Of a DNA stretch of 64,000 nucleotides, positions 10,512 to 25,500 are shown piece by piece. The DNA comes from Agapetus fuscipes (taxonomy: Eukaryota > Arthropoda > Insecta > Trichoptera > Glossosomatidae): NCBI GenBank assembly GCA_951799405.1, contig OX637359.1, positions 1,484,201 to 1,548,200 on the forward strand. The letters run 5' to 3'. The notes under the pieces are model-generated. The model made no database searches. It was not told the DNA's origin and was given only the letters and a program-made list of their open reading frames with translations. A program made the position numbers and the translations under genes. Each line of letters begins with the position of its first letter. Within the stretch, counting starts at the first letter, position 1.

Positions 10512-13500
10512 ATGTCTGAGCAGGGCGCCAAGCCAAATTTCAGGATCCTCGCGCCACAATTTATTTGTGCCGCCGACAAAACTCCAGAAAATGCAAAGAA
10601 AAAATTACCCGTTGCTACTCCAGGTGTAACAACCATTAGGTAAGAGATTTTACATCCCTATAATTTAAGTTGCACAGATATATTGACATGAAAGATTCAT
10701 ATTTCTCAAGCTTCTTTGTACATAAAAGATTGGTTCATTATTACTGGACTCAGAACATATACCGTAGATAAAAAAAAATATGATGTCACACGGCCAGGTT
10801 GCTAGGAAAGAGAAGCAAAGAAATATTTCGTCATCGGTTATTAAGGACCCTTGTCATATAGATGAGTGACGCTTACCCGCCAAGAAAAAAACCGCATCAA
10901 ACTGCTTTCTTGCATTGGTAAAAACTGGTTAAACCAATAATATCTGTAATCTTAGTTTGAAGGGTAAAGTAACAAATAAGGTTCATATTGAATGCATGCC
11001 CACAAGCATCACACATGGGCTTACACATGATTCAAGTGAAGTGGTTGGCTTAAGGCCGGCCCCCTTACATATGAAAGTAAATAGATTCCACTGCAGTAAG
11101 AAGTTTTACTATATGTGCAGCTCAGTTGCGTTTTCTGTCTCAATCATAAGATTGGCTTGCTGCAATGCCCCTCAATCTTTTTCACCATTCTTCCCTATCC
11201 AAGGCAATGAGGTCGGAACATTTTTGAATTTGGAACTTTTTTCTCAGCGAGCAAACATCAGTATTGTATGGGACTGCCGTCCTTAGCAATGGATAACAAA
11301 ACATTTGCTTGCCTTTTCCCTAGCAACCCGGCCGGGTGACGACACAATTTTGGTTATGCCGATTCACGTACAGACCTCATTCTTTTGAGCTCCTCGTAGG
11401 AGGAGCATCACCTATCTAAGTTGCATATATGTTTACATGGAAAGATTTCTAACAGGCTACAGACTGCGGCTGGACAAAAGCTGGATTATTCCTTTAATAT
11501 CCGTTTCAAAGTCCTCGAAGGACCCAGAGGACAGAGATTCAATCTGATGGTGTGGCGGGCATCTAGAAACTTGGAAAGGATTTTGACGGAAAAGAGTTCT
11601 GAAATTGCAGAAACCAATCATGTGGCCATCAACAACTCTATGGTAAATACATATAGATTTTTTTTTACTAAAAGAAAGTATACCTACCTACCAAATATTT
11701 TTCCCATAATTGAGTTGGCTACTTTTATGTCAATATCTTATAGCCATAAATTATGTTACGAGATAGAAATGGTGTTATTGGGATTGAATGCTTATACCGG
11801 TATACCAGTTGTTAAGGGAAGTTTATTTATATTTTGTACTATTTATTCATAACTGTCATTTTTGAGTAAGCTTAAATGTGAATTATAAACTGATCGAAAA
11901 AAAAGTAACTTTGCAATATTCAGATATTCATATGAAATACAATCTTGATTTTCCATTTTTTATACTAACTCTCAAAAGTTTCTCTTTGTTGCTTGTATTT
12001 TATCACTTTTAGCTTATCAAACATACAAACATTAATAAAATTATTAAGTATCTTTTAGTTTTGCTGTCATAAAACAGAGATAAACTGGTATTAAAATGTT
12101 ATATTTCTCACACATCCCTAGTCTTGAAATAAGAATTCCAAATTCAAAATTTCAAATAAGTAAGTACTACTTTTGTTTTAAAATCATGTTCTATTTTGTT
12201 CAGCCATCTTTTTCTATGTTAAAAATAGCTTAATCATTTATTTTAATACTGTTTAATATATTATTTGTTTCAGCTTGTAAAAGGAGTGGATTACACATTT
12301 AATATTTTTGCATCTGATCAAAATGGCGTCTCCAGTGATCCCAAGAGCTTCTCCATACAGTACAAGGACTCCAAGGAAGACCCTAAATTGAATTTTGGAG
12401 ATGCTCCCACCAATGCTCAGTTTTCTGTCGTGTTGCTTGGTTCGGAGGTTACGTACGCAGATGTTCAATATATCTTAGAAGCTCACGTTACTCCTTGCAC
12501 ACCAACAAATGATTACTATGTAAGTTTACTTTACATTATTCATTCAATCAAAGTTTAATTTTACAATACATGGTCAAAAATGGAGCCGAAACATTCCAAA
12601 TTCCCCTTGACGTTGTGACCTCACAAGTCTCTAATCTAGGACAGGGGTCGGCAACCTGCGGCTCGCGAGCCACATGCGGCTCTTTGGGTGTGAAGCTGCG
12701 GCTCTTTAGTTCCATACGCAAATATTATTTATTTTAACAACAAAAAAACACATAAAAATTGTTCTGATTAACGATTCACGAGGATTAACGAGGATTAGGT
12801 AAGCACCGATTCTATCTTCAGCCACTTGTACTCCCTTTTCACCCCCGCCGATAACAGATAAGTTCAATTTCCCACCTGCTGCATGTGAATTTGCAAAATA
12901 AGAACAAAACTTCAGATGATTCTAAACTAAACCTATAACAGCTTTTATAGAGTAACATAATATAATAACTATAAATAATTGTAAACCAACCTATAAGCCA
13001 AGGAACATCAATTAAACTTACAGAGAAGTAAAACTTTTTTTCTAAAAAAACACAGTTTGTAAAATAAAATTTTACAAAGCCAATGCCTTATTCTATAATC
13101 TATAATCTAAGTTGCAAGGATATATTCATTTAAAGCTCTCAGATGTATGCCCACAAACCAACAAGTGTAGTTCGCGCTTACAAAATATGCTGAATGTGTA
13201 CCTACAAATAAAATCCAAACCTCAAATGAACATAAGCACCACAACTTTTGCCGACCTTCCCTGAAACAGGGGTGACATTGGCAAAGTGAACCATTTTTTA
13301 CAGTTTGGGTGGTCAGCCTCATACCAACCTATAAGTCAAGGATTTTTTTAGCCTCATTAATTTATGATATTTATCTTTAGTTTACTTGGACGGTGGTAGA
13401 GTCGGAAAGCAGAGACAATGTGGACATTGGAAAACCGCTGGGCAAGAGGCTGAGGATCCCGCCTGGAACTCTTGTCGGTGGAGTGAGGTATGAAGTTGAT

Positions 13501-16500
13501 GTGAAGATATTGAAGATCAGCAATAATGAAGGAATTACAGCTGTGAGTATGGTGCATACAATATCTTCTCCCTCTGTTTATAACCTTGGACTGGTTTGCA
13601 GCAATGCTCATACATTTTCTGCATTCCTCCCTATCCAAGGCAATCCCTTTGATGATGATGATGATGATGAGTTGATGATTTCTTTATAGCGCCGTTTCGT
13701 GATGTAGTCACTCCAAGGGCGCTGGTGCAAACAATGCCAGAAATTTGCTTGTCTTCAGTGTGTTCCGGAACTTTCCATGGTCCTCTAGCTCTCTCACAAG
13801 TTGTGGCAGGCGGTTCCAAGCCAGAGGGCCAGCAACTGCAAATGCACGCTCTCCAAACATTGTGTTAACTCTTCTTATAGGTTCTTCAATCCTTGATTTG
13901 GCTCCAGTCTCAGCCGAGCGCAGTGTTAGGCTTTTTTTGGCGAGGGTGACTGGTTTGATTAAATCAGCGAGATGTTTGGGTGTTTTTCCAAATAAAGCTT
14001 TGTGGACCATCGTGCACACTTTGAACTCGATGCGCTCCAGTATATGGAGCCAGTGAAGCTTCTGGAGAAGTGGAAATACTTTGTGCTTGTTTGAGCAAAT
14101 ATTTTGTTTGTTTTCTTATCTATGGGTCACAGGCTATTAATCCATTCCGTACCGACCCCAACTCTCACGCGGGGTAAAAGTACAAGTCCAAAATACCGAC
14201 CCCGCGTGAGAATCGGGTTGGCCCGTTTTCCACTAAAACATTATTTTAATATATGTATAGACATCTTTTGAGTTATTGGTGAAGCTTTTTTAGAGTGATT
14301 TAATTTGTAAATTTTCTAAAGTTAGTGCATTCACGGAGGGAAATTTCATTTTAATTTTCATTAAAAAAAGTTTTTATAATTTGGTTTTATTTTCACATGT
14401 CTAAGCGCTATCAGACTTTATCTGTCCACCTTCAGAGGCTAACTGAGGTTAAAAACAATACGGTCAAAATTTAAGGTAGGAAAGAGAAATTGGGTGGGAT
14501 TTTTCGGGCAGGTACTGTTAGTAGGGGAGAAGGACTAGGTATTTGCTTATTAATAATATTATTTAAATTGTATTGGATTTCAAAAGTTTCAAGGGCTATA
14601 AGTTGTCTGCCTTTGCACCCTGAGTGGAAGGCCTTTACTCCTGTTGTATCAAAATAATGATCTTTTTCTATACAATGATCTGCAATACAATGCTTCTTGC
14701 GGCTTCTATACAATGGTCTTTCTATACAATTGGAGATCGAGCCTTCAAGGTGGCTGCTCCAACGATATGGAATGGCCTCCCAGATGACCTGCGCGAAATG
14801 GATCTGGAGAGTACTTTTAGAAAGGGGTTGAAAACCCACCTGTTCGCGCGCTCATATGAGCAAGCAGCTTTGGGATGACCAAGAGTCATGAAAGGGCGCT
14901 ATAAAAATATTGTATTATTATTATTATTCTTGCCATCTCAGAGTACCCAGTCAGACCCCTAAATGCCCTCTTATGTTCACTTATTCTAACATTGATGGAT
15001 CTTGAAGTCTGCCCTACATACCCGACTCTGAAGATGGACGGATAAAGTCCGATAGCGCTTAGGCATTGTAAACTCAAAAAAATGTAAAAATAAAACTATT
15101 GTAACGAAATACACTGGTAGATGCTTATTGGTGTACGTGTGTTTTGAGAGAATGTTCTGGCCCAGACGATTGTAATTGTAAGGTGTGTATGTAGGTAGGA
15201 AATGGACTCTTCATGAAATAAATATGTCCAGAATCGTCTATACAACTGTGGTAGTGGAACTTTCTAGGGCAGGCTGGAATGGCCCCTAGGTTCCGCTATA
15301 AGAAGGGCGACAATGGGCTGGAGCGAGTTAGTCTTTCGGAGCACTCAGACAGAGGAATATCTAGTTACTAGGGCGACCAATATGGTGTAAAATAAATGTA
15401 ATCTGTACGAAATAAATAAGTGTGTTAAAATAAATCTGTTAAAATAAGTCTGTTAAAATAAATCTATTGTAAGAAAGTCTGTGTAAATAAACTGTATGGC
15501 TAACTTGTGTTTTAATTAAAAGAACCCTCAGGAAAAACGTAACACTATGTTATAACAACAGTTAATTTAATTTTTTTGAAATTTCAGAGTGGATTATTTC
15601 TTTCGGTTCTCAAGAAGAACATGTCTGTTGAGCTGAACTCCGACAAGATGGCCGTCGCCACTGGGACGTCCTTTTACCTGACGGCCAGATTCAACAATCC
15701 CGATAACCTGCCAGGGAATTTATTGGTGAGTTCACTTCAACAAATAAATGAGCCAGCTGCGTAACATCGTAATGGCTAATTGTGCGATAAGTAGACCGAG
15801 TACAAAACTTTGAATAAATTCCCCTCCATTGCGTAGATAGAAATATGTTTGGAAGATTCAACGGCACCTCTAGTGGCTGATTTAGTTTTCATACATTTTT
15901 TACAGGATGGGTGGTCAACCTCATACCAATGCCATGATGATTTATAATTTTTATTTAATTGTTTTTTAAAGAAGTAATGTATGGAAGCTACGACAGCACC
16001 CCTAGTGAGCGATTGAGTTTCCTTACATTTTTCTACTTTGGGGCCGTCCATAAATTACGTCATCGATTTTGGCCGATTTTTGACCCCCCCCCCCCCTTAC
16101 AAACATCATATAGTCATTATCTAATGACCCCCCCCTCTCTTGCTGTAATACTGGATGAGCTTAATAATTAATAATGTTATATTACTCACATAATACTTTG
16201 TATATTTTGTAGAAATTTGTATTTACAAGAACGACGTCACTTTTGGTACTCGTACATCATTTGCCATCATCCGCAGACTAGACTCCCCCCCCCTAATGCG
16301 AATGACGTAATATATGGACAGCCCCTTTCGCAAATCTGTGTGAGTTTACATATGTAAATACTTTATACTTGGGTAACTTGCATTATTTTTATTATTTCAG
16401 TTTGAGTGGAGCTGTAAGGTTGCCGCCGATATGAAGGATTGTGAAAATTTCAAATCATCAAACTCGTCTGAAGTGATTCTTGAAGCGGGATTTGAAAAAG

Positions 16501-19500
16501 AAGGAGTGTAAGTATTTCTGTTCTGATACAACTAATAAGAATAGCAAGGCTGAACAATGGGTAGTTTTAATTTATTTAATTTGACACTTCTTGTTTGCCG
16601 TATAGACCATTCAGCTAATTTCACATGAGCAATGTTTGCATGTGTACTGGACCAATGTGTCTGATGAAAACACGAAATTGATTTAAAAAATTTTTAAAGC
16701 AACTCTCAAATTATCGAATTTTACGTTTTTTCTTAGCTCAGATTGTGTAGAATTTGAAAAAAGTCACGTTTGACAGAATTGGTCTATACAGCAAACAAGA
16801 ACTGGGGGAGCGACATGTTAAAAGAACTCAACCTCAAGGACCCTCTTAATTACCAATAAGATATTTCATAGAGGTGCGTTTTCAGAAAATAAAATAAAAT
16901 TTAATTCGTCCTTGTAATAAGCCATTAACCATATATTAATTGTAATTTTTATCATCCTTGTAATAACTTCTTTAATTCTAACAGGTATCTTCTGAGAGTC
17001 ACCATCATCAAAGGCCCATCTAAGCTGTCGGCCGCCTGCGAGGTGACAGCTGTGTACGGCATGCTCCCCCTGGTGGAGCTGTCCCCCGTCAGCTCGCCGC
17101 TGGTGTGTGGCCGGCCCTGGGTGCTGGGGGCGCGCGTCTCTGACCTGCGGCCCGGCTGTCAGCTCAGCTGGGCCTCTGTGCCGGGGCCGGGGTACGCTCA
17201 GCTAGATCCTCGACACATTGTGAGTGAGAGCATGCATGATTTTATATATTTTAATCAAGTAAGGTGATGATATGTGGAGCATTATGTATTGTGTCTGGAA
17301 TGTGCTCCATTATTTGTGAGAAATCCCATCAAATGGGACTGGGACAAATTGATCTGTATGTTCCCGACAATTATTGTAGGCAACGTGAGCATAGACTATT
17401 GCTACTCCCAAGATGCAGGACTAACCTACCTAGGGTTATGACTGTGGGGAGGGCAATGGCTATGCTCAATGAGATCTCCTCTTCGGTTGATATCTTCCAC
17501 CTGAGTGAAAATCAGCTTAGACAGAGGCTTTTGTTTCTCCTAAGCTGGTTTCGGTTACTTATTCTCATCTTTGATTTTTTTTTCTTTTAAATTTTATGTC
17601 ATATAATGCAAATGAATCTAATCTAATCTAATCTAATCTAAGCTGCAAAGATATACATCATTTAAGATTTATATTATATGCATTTCCACAAGCAGAGATG
17701 TATAATTTCGCGCTTGCACGTGCCTCATGTGAGCCTACAACATAAAAACCCAAATCTACAATGGACATACACCCTGCAACTCTTGCCGTCGTTCCCTGAA
17801 ACAGGGGGGACATTGGCAAAGTGAACCATTTTTTACAGTATGGGTGGTCAGCCGCATAACAACCTATAAGTCAAGGAACAGTTGAATGAATGAATGCAAC
17901 AAATGAATGTTTTTAATTATTGTATGTATTAGGTTTAAACTGTCATGTACAATAATGTGTGAAAATAAATCTATCTAAATCAATAGTCCTACCTGGTTAA
18001 GAGAGTTTTAATCTGTATGTGCCACACAACCACTGCTGGGGGAGACTGCATGATCTTTTCCATGTAATTAACTAGGCTGACATAGACATAGTTCACATTA
18101 GTATTAAGTTTATGCTGAAGTTAGGGTGGTTGGACTTAATAAATAAAGGTCTTTGTTGTTTTTATCAATATGTAAGTACCTACATAATAATATTACATTA
18201 CACATCTAGGCGTGATCACCTATTAGTGAACGGAGTACCACTCTCCATAGGAGGTAAGCTAATCCAGCCTTCTGATTCAGTGAGACTTCTAGGAGTCTTA
18301 CTGGATCGGAATCTGACACTGGAGAGGCAAATAGATGCCACAATAGCTTCTTCTTTTTTTTCACTACGCCAAATTAAGGCTATTAGAAAGTGTTTACCGT
18401 CAGATGCAGTCAAGACCCTAGTGGGCGCGTTTGTGGTGTCTCGGATTGACTATTGTTCGACGCTTTATAGTGGTCAGCCAAAGAAGCAGTTCAATCGCTT
18501 TCAATCTGTGTTGAATTCGGCAGCAAGACTCATATTCGGGATACCGAAATTCTCTCACATCACTCCGCTGTTAAAAACACTACATTGGCTTCGTTTCCCG
18601 GAGAGGGTGGTCTACAGTATTTGTGTGATGGTATATAAAGCCATCAATGGCTTGGCTCCACCTTATTTGACTGACATGATGTTGCCTGTTGAGATGGGTG
18701 TGAGGAGGCAGACACTCAGATCCGCGGGCGATGGAGTAGTCAATTTGGTCCAGCCCCGCCGTCAGATTCATACAAATTTCGGAGACCGCGCTTTCCATGT
18801 TGCGGGTCCGGTGGAGTGGAACAGACTGCCACCCGGAGTGAAGAACTCCAAATTTGTGGATGTATTTGTGGATGTATGTAGTTGACTCTGGAGGAAATGA
18901 AAGAAGTATGTAAGGATAGAAAGAAATGGCGGTCGATCTGTAATGTTGGCAGCTAGGGTTTATTAAAGTGAAATTGGTTTTATGATTTAGTTTTTTTTTT
19001 AGAGTCCATGTTTATATTATTGTTTATTGATTTAAAAAATGTAATTTGCGATGTTTGTTCCTTGACTTATAGGTTGGTATGCGGCTGACCACCCATACTG
19101 TGAAAAAATGGTTCACTTTGCCAATGTCACCTATATTATTATTGTTATTACAATTACAAAAATCTAATAAAAATAAATACTCCCCAAAGTAAGCATAGCT
19201 TGTGTTTCGGGGAGGATTCCAACTTATGTTATCTTAAAATTAAAATTAACAAATGCAGAAACTATGATTTGGTATGTGGCTGTCCATCCATGCTGTAAAA
19301 AATAGTTCTCTTTGTAAATGTCACCTCTGTATTCAGGGAAGTTTGACATAAGTAGCAGGGTTCATGTTAATTTGAGGCTTGGATTTTAATTTGTAATACA
19401 CATGCAGCATTTGTAAGCGCAAACTTACGCGGGCCTGTTTCTGGTCATGCATTCAATATAAATTTTAAACGTGCAACTTAAAGATTAAGATTCATATTAA

Positions 19501-22500
19501 GTGCATGCCCACAAACAGACACATGTAAGTTTACGCTTACAAATGTATGTGCACTTACAAATTAAAATCTAAAACTCAAACGAACATAAACCCTGGAACT
19601 TTTGTCTACCTTCTCTGAAACAGGGGTGACTTTGGCAAAATGAACCATTTTTTACAGTATGGGTGGTCAGCCTCATACCAACCTATAAGTCAAACGGTTC
19701 GTCAATATCTGAAAAGTGTAGATTAAAATTACTCAATGTCCATTCTACTCTTGCAGCCTGGAGGTCTAGCCACCCCGATAGCCATCACCTCCCTTGAGGA
19801 GACCTTCCTCTCAGAGATTGTGGAGTTTGGCAACGAGACCCTGCAGCGGGACTTCCCCCTGTCCCTGTCCGGCGAGGGCGTGCTGCCTGATGCGCGCTAC
19901 AGGGTGCAGCTGAGCGCTACATGCGTGTGTACTGCCAACGTGGTGTGCGAGGGACCAGCGGAGGTGACGGCCTTCGCTCAGGCCGAGTTTATGAGTAACG
20001 GTCCTCCCAAGCCGCAACCCATCAGGGTATTGTACTCTTACTGTAACTGTACTTCCGCAGATGGGTCTCCACTTTTTTCTGTCCTTGCATACCTGTTTCA
20101 TCTCTTCAACATTCATCACTTTCCAAATACACACTCTTCTCTTATTCTCACTGTGCAGGTTCCAATCTTTTGCAATTTCACCTATTTGGTCCATCCTTTC
20201 CTTCCTCGGTCTTCCCCTTCCACGCTTTCCTCTGTACGCTTTCTTTGTAACTCATTCATCATCTATTCTTTCAAGATGTCCAAGCAATCTCATTGTGCTT
20301 TTTTTTTTTTACAAAATAGATTTGTGAGCAGGAATGCAATTCACCAACCTATTCTGCCTGGCCAGAAACAGGTATTAATATCATCAATTAATAATTATTT
20401 TTTGTTTATTTCAATAAATTATTAATAAATACTTTAATTATAATTTATAATCTATAATCTAAGTTGCAAGGATATGTTCATTTAAAGCTCTCAGATGTAT
20501 GCCCACAAACCAACAAGTGTAGTTCGCGCTTACAAATGCTGATTGTGTACTTACAAATAAAATCCAAACCTCAAATGAACATAAGCACAACTTTTGCCGA
20601 CCTTCCCTGAAACAGGGGTGACATTGGCAAAGTGAACTGATTACGCCAAGTTTGGCGCTATCATGTGGGATGCGTGGGGGAGGATTTGAGATCGCAAACT
20701 GGTTCTCGATTATCGCGTTCGGACGAACTGCCCAACAAATCTGTCTAGGCAGCCAACCAAAGGAGCAAGGGAAAAGGAAATCACGGAATCAAAGTCTGGA
20801 CTCACCTTATCTCCAATGGATGCCTCTTTCGCGGAGCACTGGTCGCGTTTTTGTGTGTGTTTCTCCTTTATTTCTGTCGCGCGCGATGAACACTGCGATG
20901 GACACGTCTATCCAAGGCCGCGTATGAAGAAGTACTGCTGGAGACAGGTGATTGGGTAAAGTAGGAGTGGTCAGTTTATAGGCTAAAGGACACAGGATTT
21001 TATGGCCAGCTACCTATAAACAAACCTACCCAACAGCTCGCCCAAACATGCCCCCCAGCTTGAGAGGACGTAGTCCTTTCAAAACAATGATTTATTTATT
21101 TATTTATTTATTTATTATTATAATTTAAATCTACTTAATTACGCGAGTGGACTGTATATTATTTTGTAATGTTATTGATTTGGCAACGGACAAACTTTGA
21201 CAACTGGACGCCTATAAGTTCCAGTTTTCGTCCGGACATTAACTACTCTAGCTATACCGTCCGCTCCCGGAAAGACATCCTCAATAACTCCTAGTGGCCA
21301 ATTAAGAGGTGCACTACCTTCAGTTTTTAACAAGACAACAGATCCAATCTTGATTGGCTCTGTTTCCGTGTTCCATTTCTGACGCGTTTGGAGAGTGTGA
21401 AGGTACTCCACCTTCCACCGTTTCCAGAAAGACTGAACTAAATGGTCCACATACTGTTTACGAGACAGTAGACTAATATCTCTAGAGGAGGTATCTGTCG
21501 CCGGAAGTGACTTTAGAGGAGTCAATGTGAGAAAATGTGCGGGGGTTAGAGCAATAGGTTCGGATGGATCGGCACTCAAACATGAAAGCGGTCTGGAGTT
21601 TAAAATTGCTTCAATTTGCGCAAGTACTGTAGACATTTCCTCGAATGTCAATAATTGTTTACCAATTACTCGATTCAGATGGAGTTTGATACTCCGCACG
21701 TTACTCTCCCAAATTCCACCGAAATGCGGGGCGGATGGGGGATTGAACTTCCAATCTATCCGATGGTCTCTTAGTTCCCTGTCGAACTTATTTTGAAAAG
21801 CTTCAGACTCCAGGAGACCATAGAGAGCATTGAGGTGAGATTTTGCACCAATGAAGTTTGTCCCACAGTCTGAGTACATTATTTTTACCGGCCCGCGTCG
21901 AGACAAAAATCGCTTAAGAGCGTTAATAAATGTTTCCGTGCTTAGATCTGATGCGAGTTCGATATGAACCGCTTTCGTGATTAAGCACACAAACACACAA
22001 ATGTATGCTTTAATTTTGTGCACACCTCTTTTTCTATAAGGAATCACACTTAAGGGGCCCGCGTAGTCTATGCCACAGTGGAAAAATGCCTTACCTTCAT
22101 TTACCCGACAGGCAGGTAAATCCCCCATGAAGGGGAAGCGTGATTTTGGATTAACCTTATAACAAGTATTACATAATTGGACGCGTTTACGCACAATATT
22201 TCTAGCCGACAAAATCCAGAAATTTTGTCGCAAAAGGGACATTAGTAACTGAGGTCCGGAATGCAAGAATTTTCTATGATAGTAATCAATGATTAAATTC
22301 AAAATATGACCGCGACCTGGTAAAAGTATTGGATGTTTACTGTCATAAGCTAAGTCAGCGTTTACAAGTCTCCCTCCTACTCGTAACAACCCATCGGCGT
22401 CGATAAAGGCATTAAGCTTACGAAATGCAGGAGATAAGACTTTACCGGCTTTCGCGTTTTTAATTTCGTTCGAAAAATGATGATTTTGTAAGTCTTTTAT

Positions 22501-25500
22501 AACTACGATTTCTGCAAACCGTAGGTGAGAGACTTCAAATTTTGATGACAATCTTTTTATAAAACGAAGTATGTAAATAACAACTCTTAACAATTTACTC
22601 CAGGAAGAGATTCGTTCAGCGAGTGAACCTAATAAAGTTGGTTGCTTGGGTAAGTTATCCATTACAGTCATAACTTTTATTTTTTGTTCCGGCGGGTTTT
22701 CAATAGTATTTGGATCAAATTTACAAAAATTCCATTCTTCAATCGGTGAGCGCGCGAAGGCAGGGCCTTTAAACCAGAGCGGGTGGTCAATTAATTGTGC
22801 GGGAGTCAGGCCGCGTGAGAGACAATCCGCGGGATTGTCTTTCCCGGCAATATGATAAAACTGACTTGGAGGTATATTATCCTGAATTATAGTTACTCTA
22901 TTCGCGATGAAAGTCTGCCAGCGGGATGGGTGTGAATGAACCCAAGCGAGTGCCACTGTACTATCAGAAAAGGCGTATACATTATTAATTTGGCAGCGAG
23001 TTGAATATGTATCAATGACTACACGCATTAATTTTGACAATATCAATATTCCCGATAATTCAAGTCTTGCTAAAGATATTGTACGACTTGGAGCTACTCG
23101 CGACTTTGCACAAGCTAAACTTATTTCTCCGCGTTTACTTGGAGGATTATATACATGAATATATATCACCGCTCCATATGCTCTCTCACTTGCGTCCGCG
23201 AATCCCAATAGGGATATAATCGACTCCTGCGTTACACCTGTATGACGTGGCAGCTGAATACTTTGAAGGAGTGGGAGTTCCGATTCATAATTTTCCCAAG
23301 TTGAAATTATACTCTGAGGAGGACAATCGTCCCAATCGATTTTATGTTCCCAGAGAAATTTAATCATTAATTTAGCTGTTACAATCACGGGTGCTACAAA
23401 CCCCATCAAATCCCAGAAGCGCGCAATTGTCGACAGAATATTTCGTTTTGTACATTTACGAAATTTGTTAGTGACACTAAAGGTAAAAACATCCTTTCCA
23501 GGCAACCAATGCAAACCAAGGATGGTACATTGATCTTCTGAACTGAACTCCACAGCTTCAGAAATGCGACAAGCTGAGGGAATGCCTCCCATGACTGATG
23601 GTGAATTACTCGAGAACTTCACCAATTCAAAACCGCCCGCAAGAAATAATTCAATCAACTGGTTTGAAAGTGCGATAGCCTCTTCATCATTTAAACAGCT
23701 AGAAACCAAATCATCCATGTAAATATCTCTCTCTGCTACAAGTGCCGCTAATGGAAAACGTGTTCGCTCATCATCAATTAAACGACGAACGGTACGCATT
23801 GCAAGGTATGGGCTGCACTTTAAGCCAAATGGTACGCGTGTAAATTCAAAAAGCTGAAGTGGATCATTTTTATCAAACCGATATAAAACTCTCTGATAGC
23901 ATCTATGCTCTTTATTTACCAGAATTTGCATATACATTTTACGTATGTCAGCGCTTAGAGCAACTGGAAACAAGCGAAAGTGTAATATTATTTTAAATAG
24001 ATCATTTTGAAGATTTCTACCCGTATGTAGAACATCATTCAGCGATAATCCTGATGTAGTTTTCATACTAGCATCTATTACTGCGCGAACCTTAGTTGTG
24101 GATTTATTTTCACGTATCACTGCATGATGCGGTGCTATGTATTGCAAGCTCAAGCATTGATCCGAATTTATATTTACAGGATTTAAATACCCTTCTTGTA
24201 TATAATTTTTGAAAATAAGGTCGTATTCCAATTTTACAGAAGAGTTTGAAAGCAGTTTCCTTTCCAACGCGTAAAATCTCCGCTCTGCCGCTCTCTGAGA
24301 GTCACCGAGCTGCCCCGGATCGGTCTTGAAAGGCAGCATTACGGAAAATCTACCAGTCTTGTCTCTCGTGGTGGTGTTGGTATATTTCTCTTCACATACC
24401 AGCTCCTCGATTTGCGGAGTGGAGACGTCCGGTACGTCCTCCAACTCCAAGAATTTTTTCATTTCAATTTCAAATGCTGAAAAGAAACTATAATCTGTTT
24501 TGATTAACGGTAGCACTGGAACTTCCCCTAGTACCACATACCCAAATAGGGTATCCAGTGCAACTGGCTCGCCTAAATTTCGTGAGATAGTGTTGTGTTT
24601 TATCACACGGGAGAATACATCTGCACCCAGAATCATGTCAATTTTTCCGGGAATAAAATATTTTTCATCAGCCAAACGTAATGATTTTAAATATTCTAAA
24701 TTTTCAATATTAATGTTGGCGACGGGTATTTTATCAGTTATTTGATTAACCACCAAAGGCGATAGTTTAAAATTGACCGATTTCTCAACTCTCGAAAGAA
24801 GGGTAATTGTTGTCACTCCCTTGATAGGGTTGACAATATCCCCTATTCCTGAAACAACTTTGTCTCGCGTCGTCTTTACATCAAGATGAAGTTCTCGACA
24901 ACAGGAGGCCGTTATTATGTCTCTCTGTGAAGCACTGTCTAATAAAGCGCGAATAGTGTGTCTTTGACCCCGCTTGTCTAAGATTACACAACAAACAGTT
25001 CCTAGTAAAACCGTAGATTCTACCTCACTAGAATTAGGGCCCATAGCACAAAGCGCTAGGGGCTCCGCCTTTTCTTCGGCCGCGGCTTGCAAATTCAAGT
25101 TGAAATGCAGGCTAGTATGGTGGGATCGATTACAAACGCTGCATCTTCCCTTTGATTTACAATTCTTGAGATTATGCATCGTACTTAGACAATTGACACA
25201 TAATTTCTTTGATTTTATAAAATTGTACCTTTCCCGAGCGTCCAGGATAGTGTATTTCGGACACTGGTACAACTTTGAGTGGTTGTTATCTCCGCACAAC
25301 AAACATTTGTCAGTATTAACTGTCACAAATGCCCTAACGTTTTTCTGGGAAGCTGAGGGCTTGCGCGGCATCGCGTTAATTTGATTGTTAATTTTACTGC
25401 TTCTACTTCCGTTTGCGCGCTGTAGTATTCGCGAGTAATTTCTAATGAATTCCACAAATTTTATTGAATCTACTGAGTCTGAAGAATCTTGTATAGAAAC

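Noticed and set aside
14145..14230. piggyBac-like terminal repeat (CCATTCCGTACCGACCCC after TTAAT)
   Set aside because: There is a partial inverted match nearby (GACCCCGCGTGAGA and ACTCTCACGCGGGG), but no second end or TTAA pair could be located.
19736..20425. 229-codon plus-strand frame taken as one gene
   Set aside because: Only 19757-20026 is a real exon; after the donor the frame runs into LINE DNA.
20652..20927. 91-codon plus-strand frame, present again at 26754-27044
   Set aside because: It lies in the two identical LTRs, antisense to the element. No domain is recognisable.
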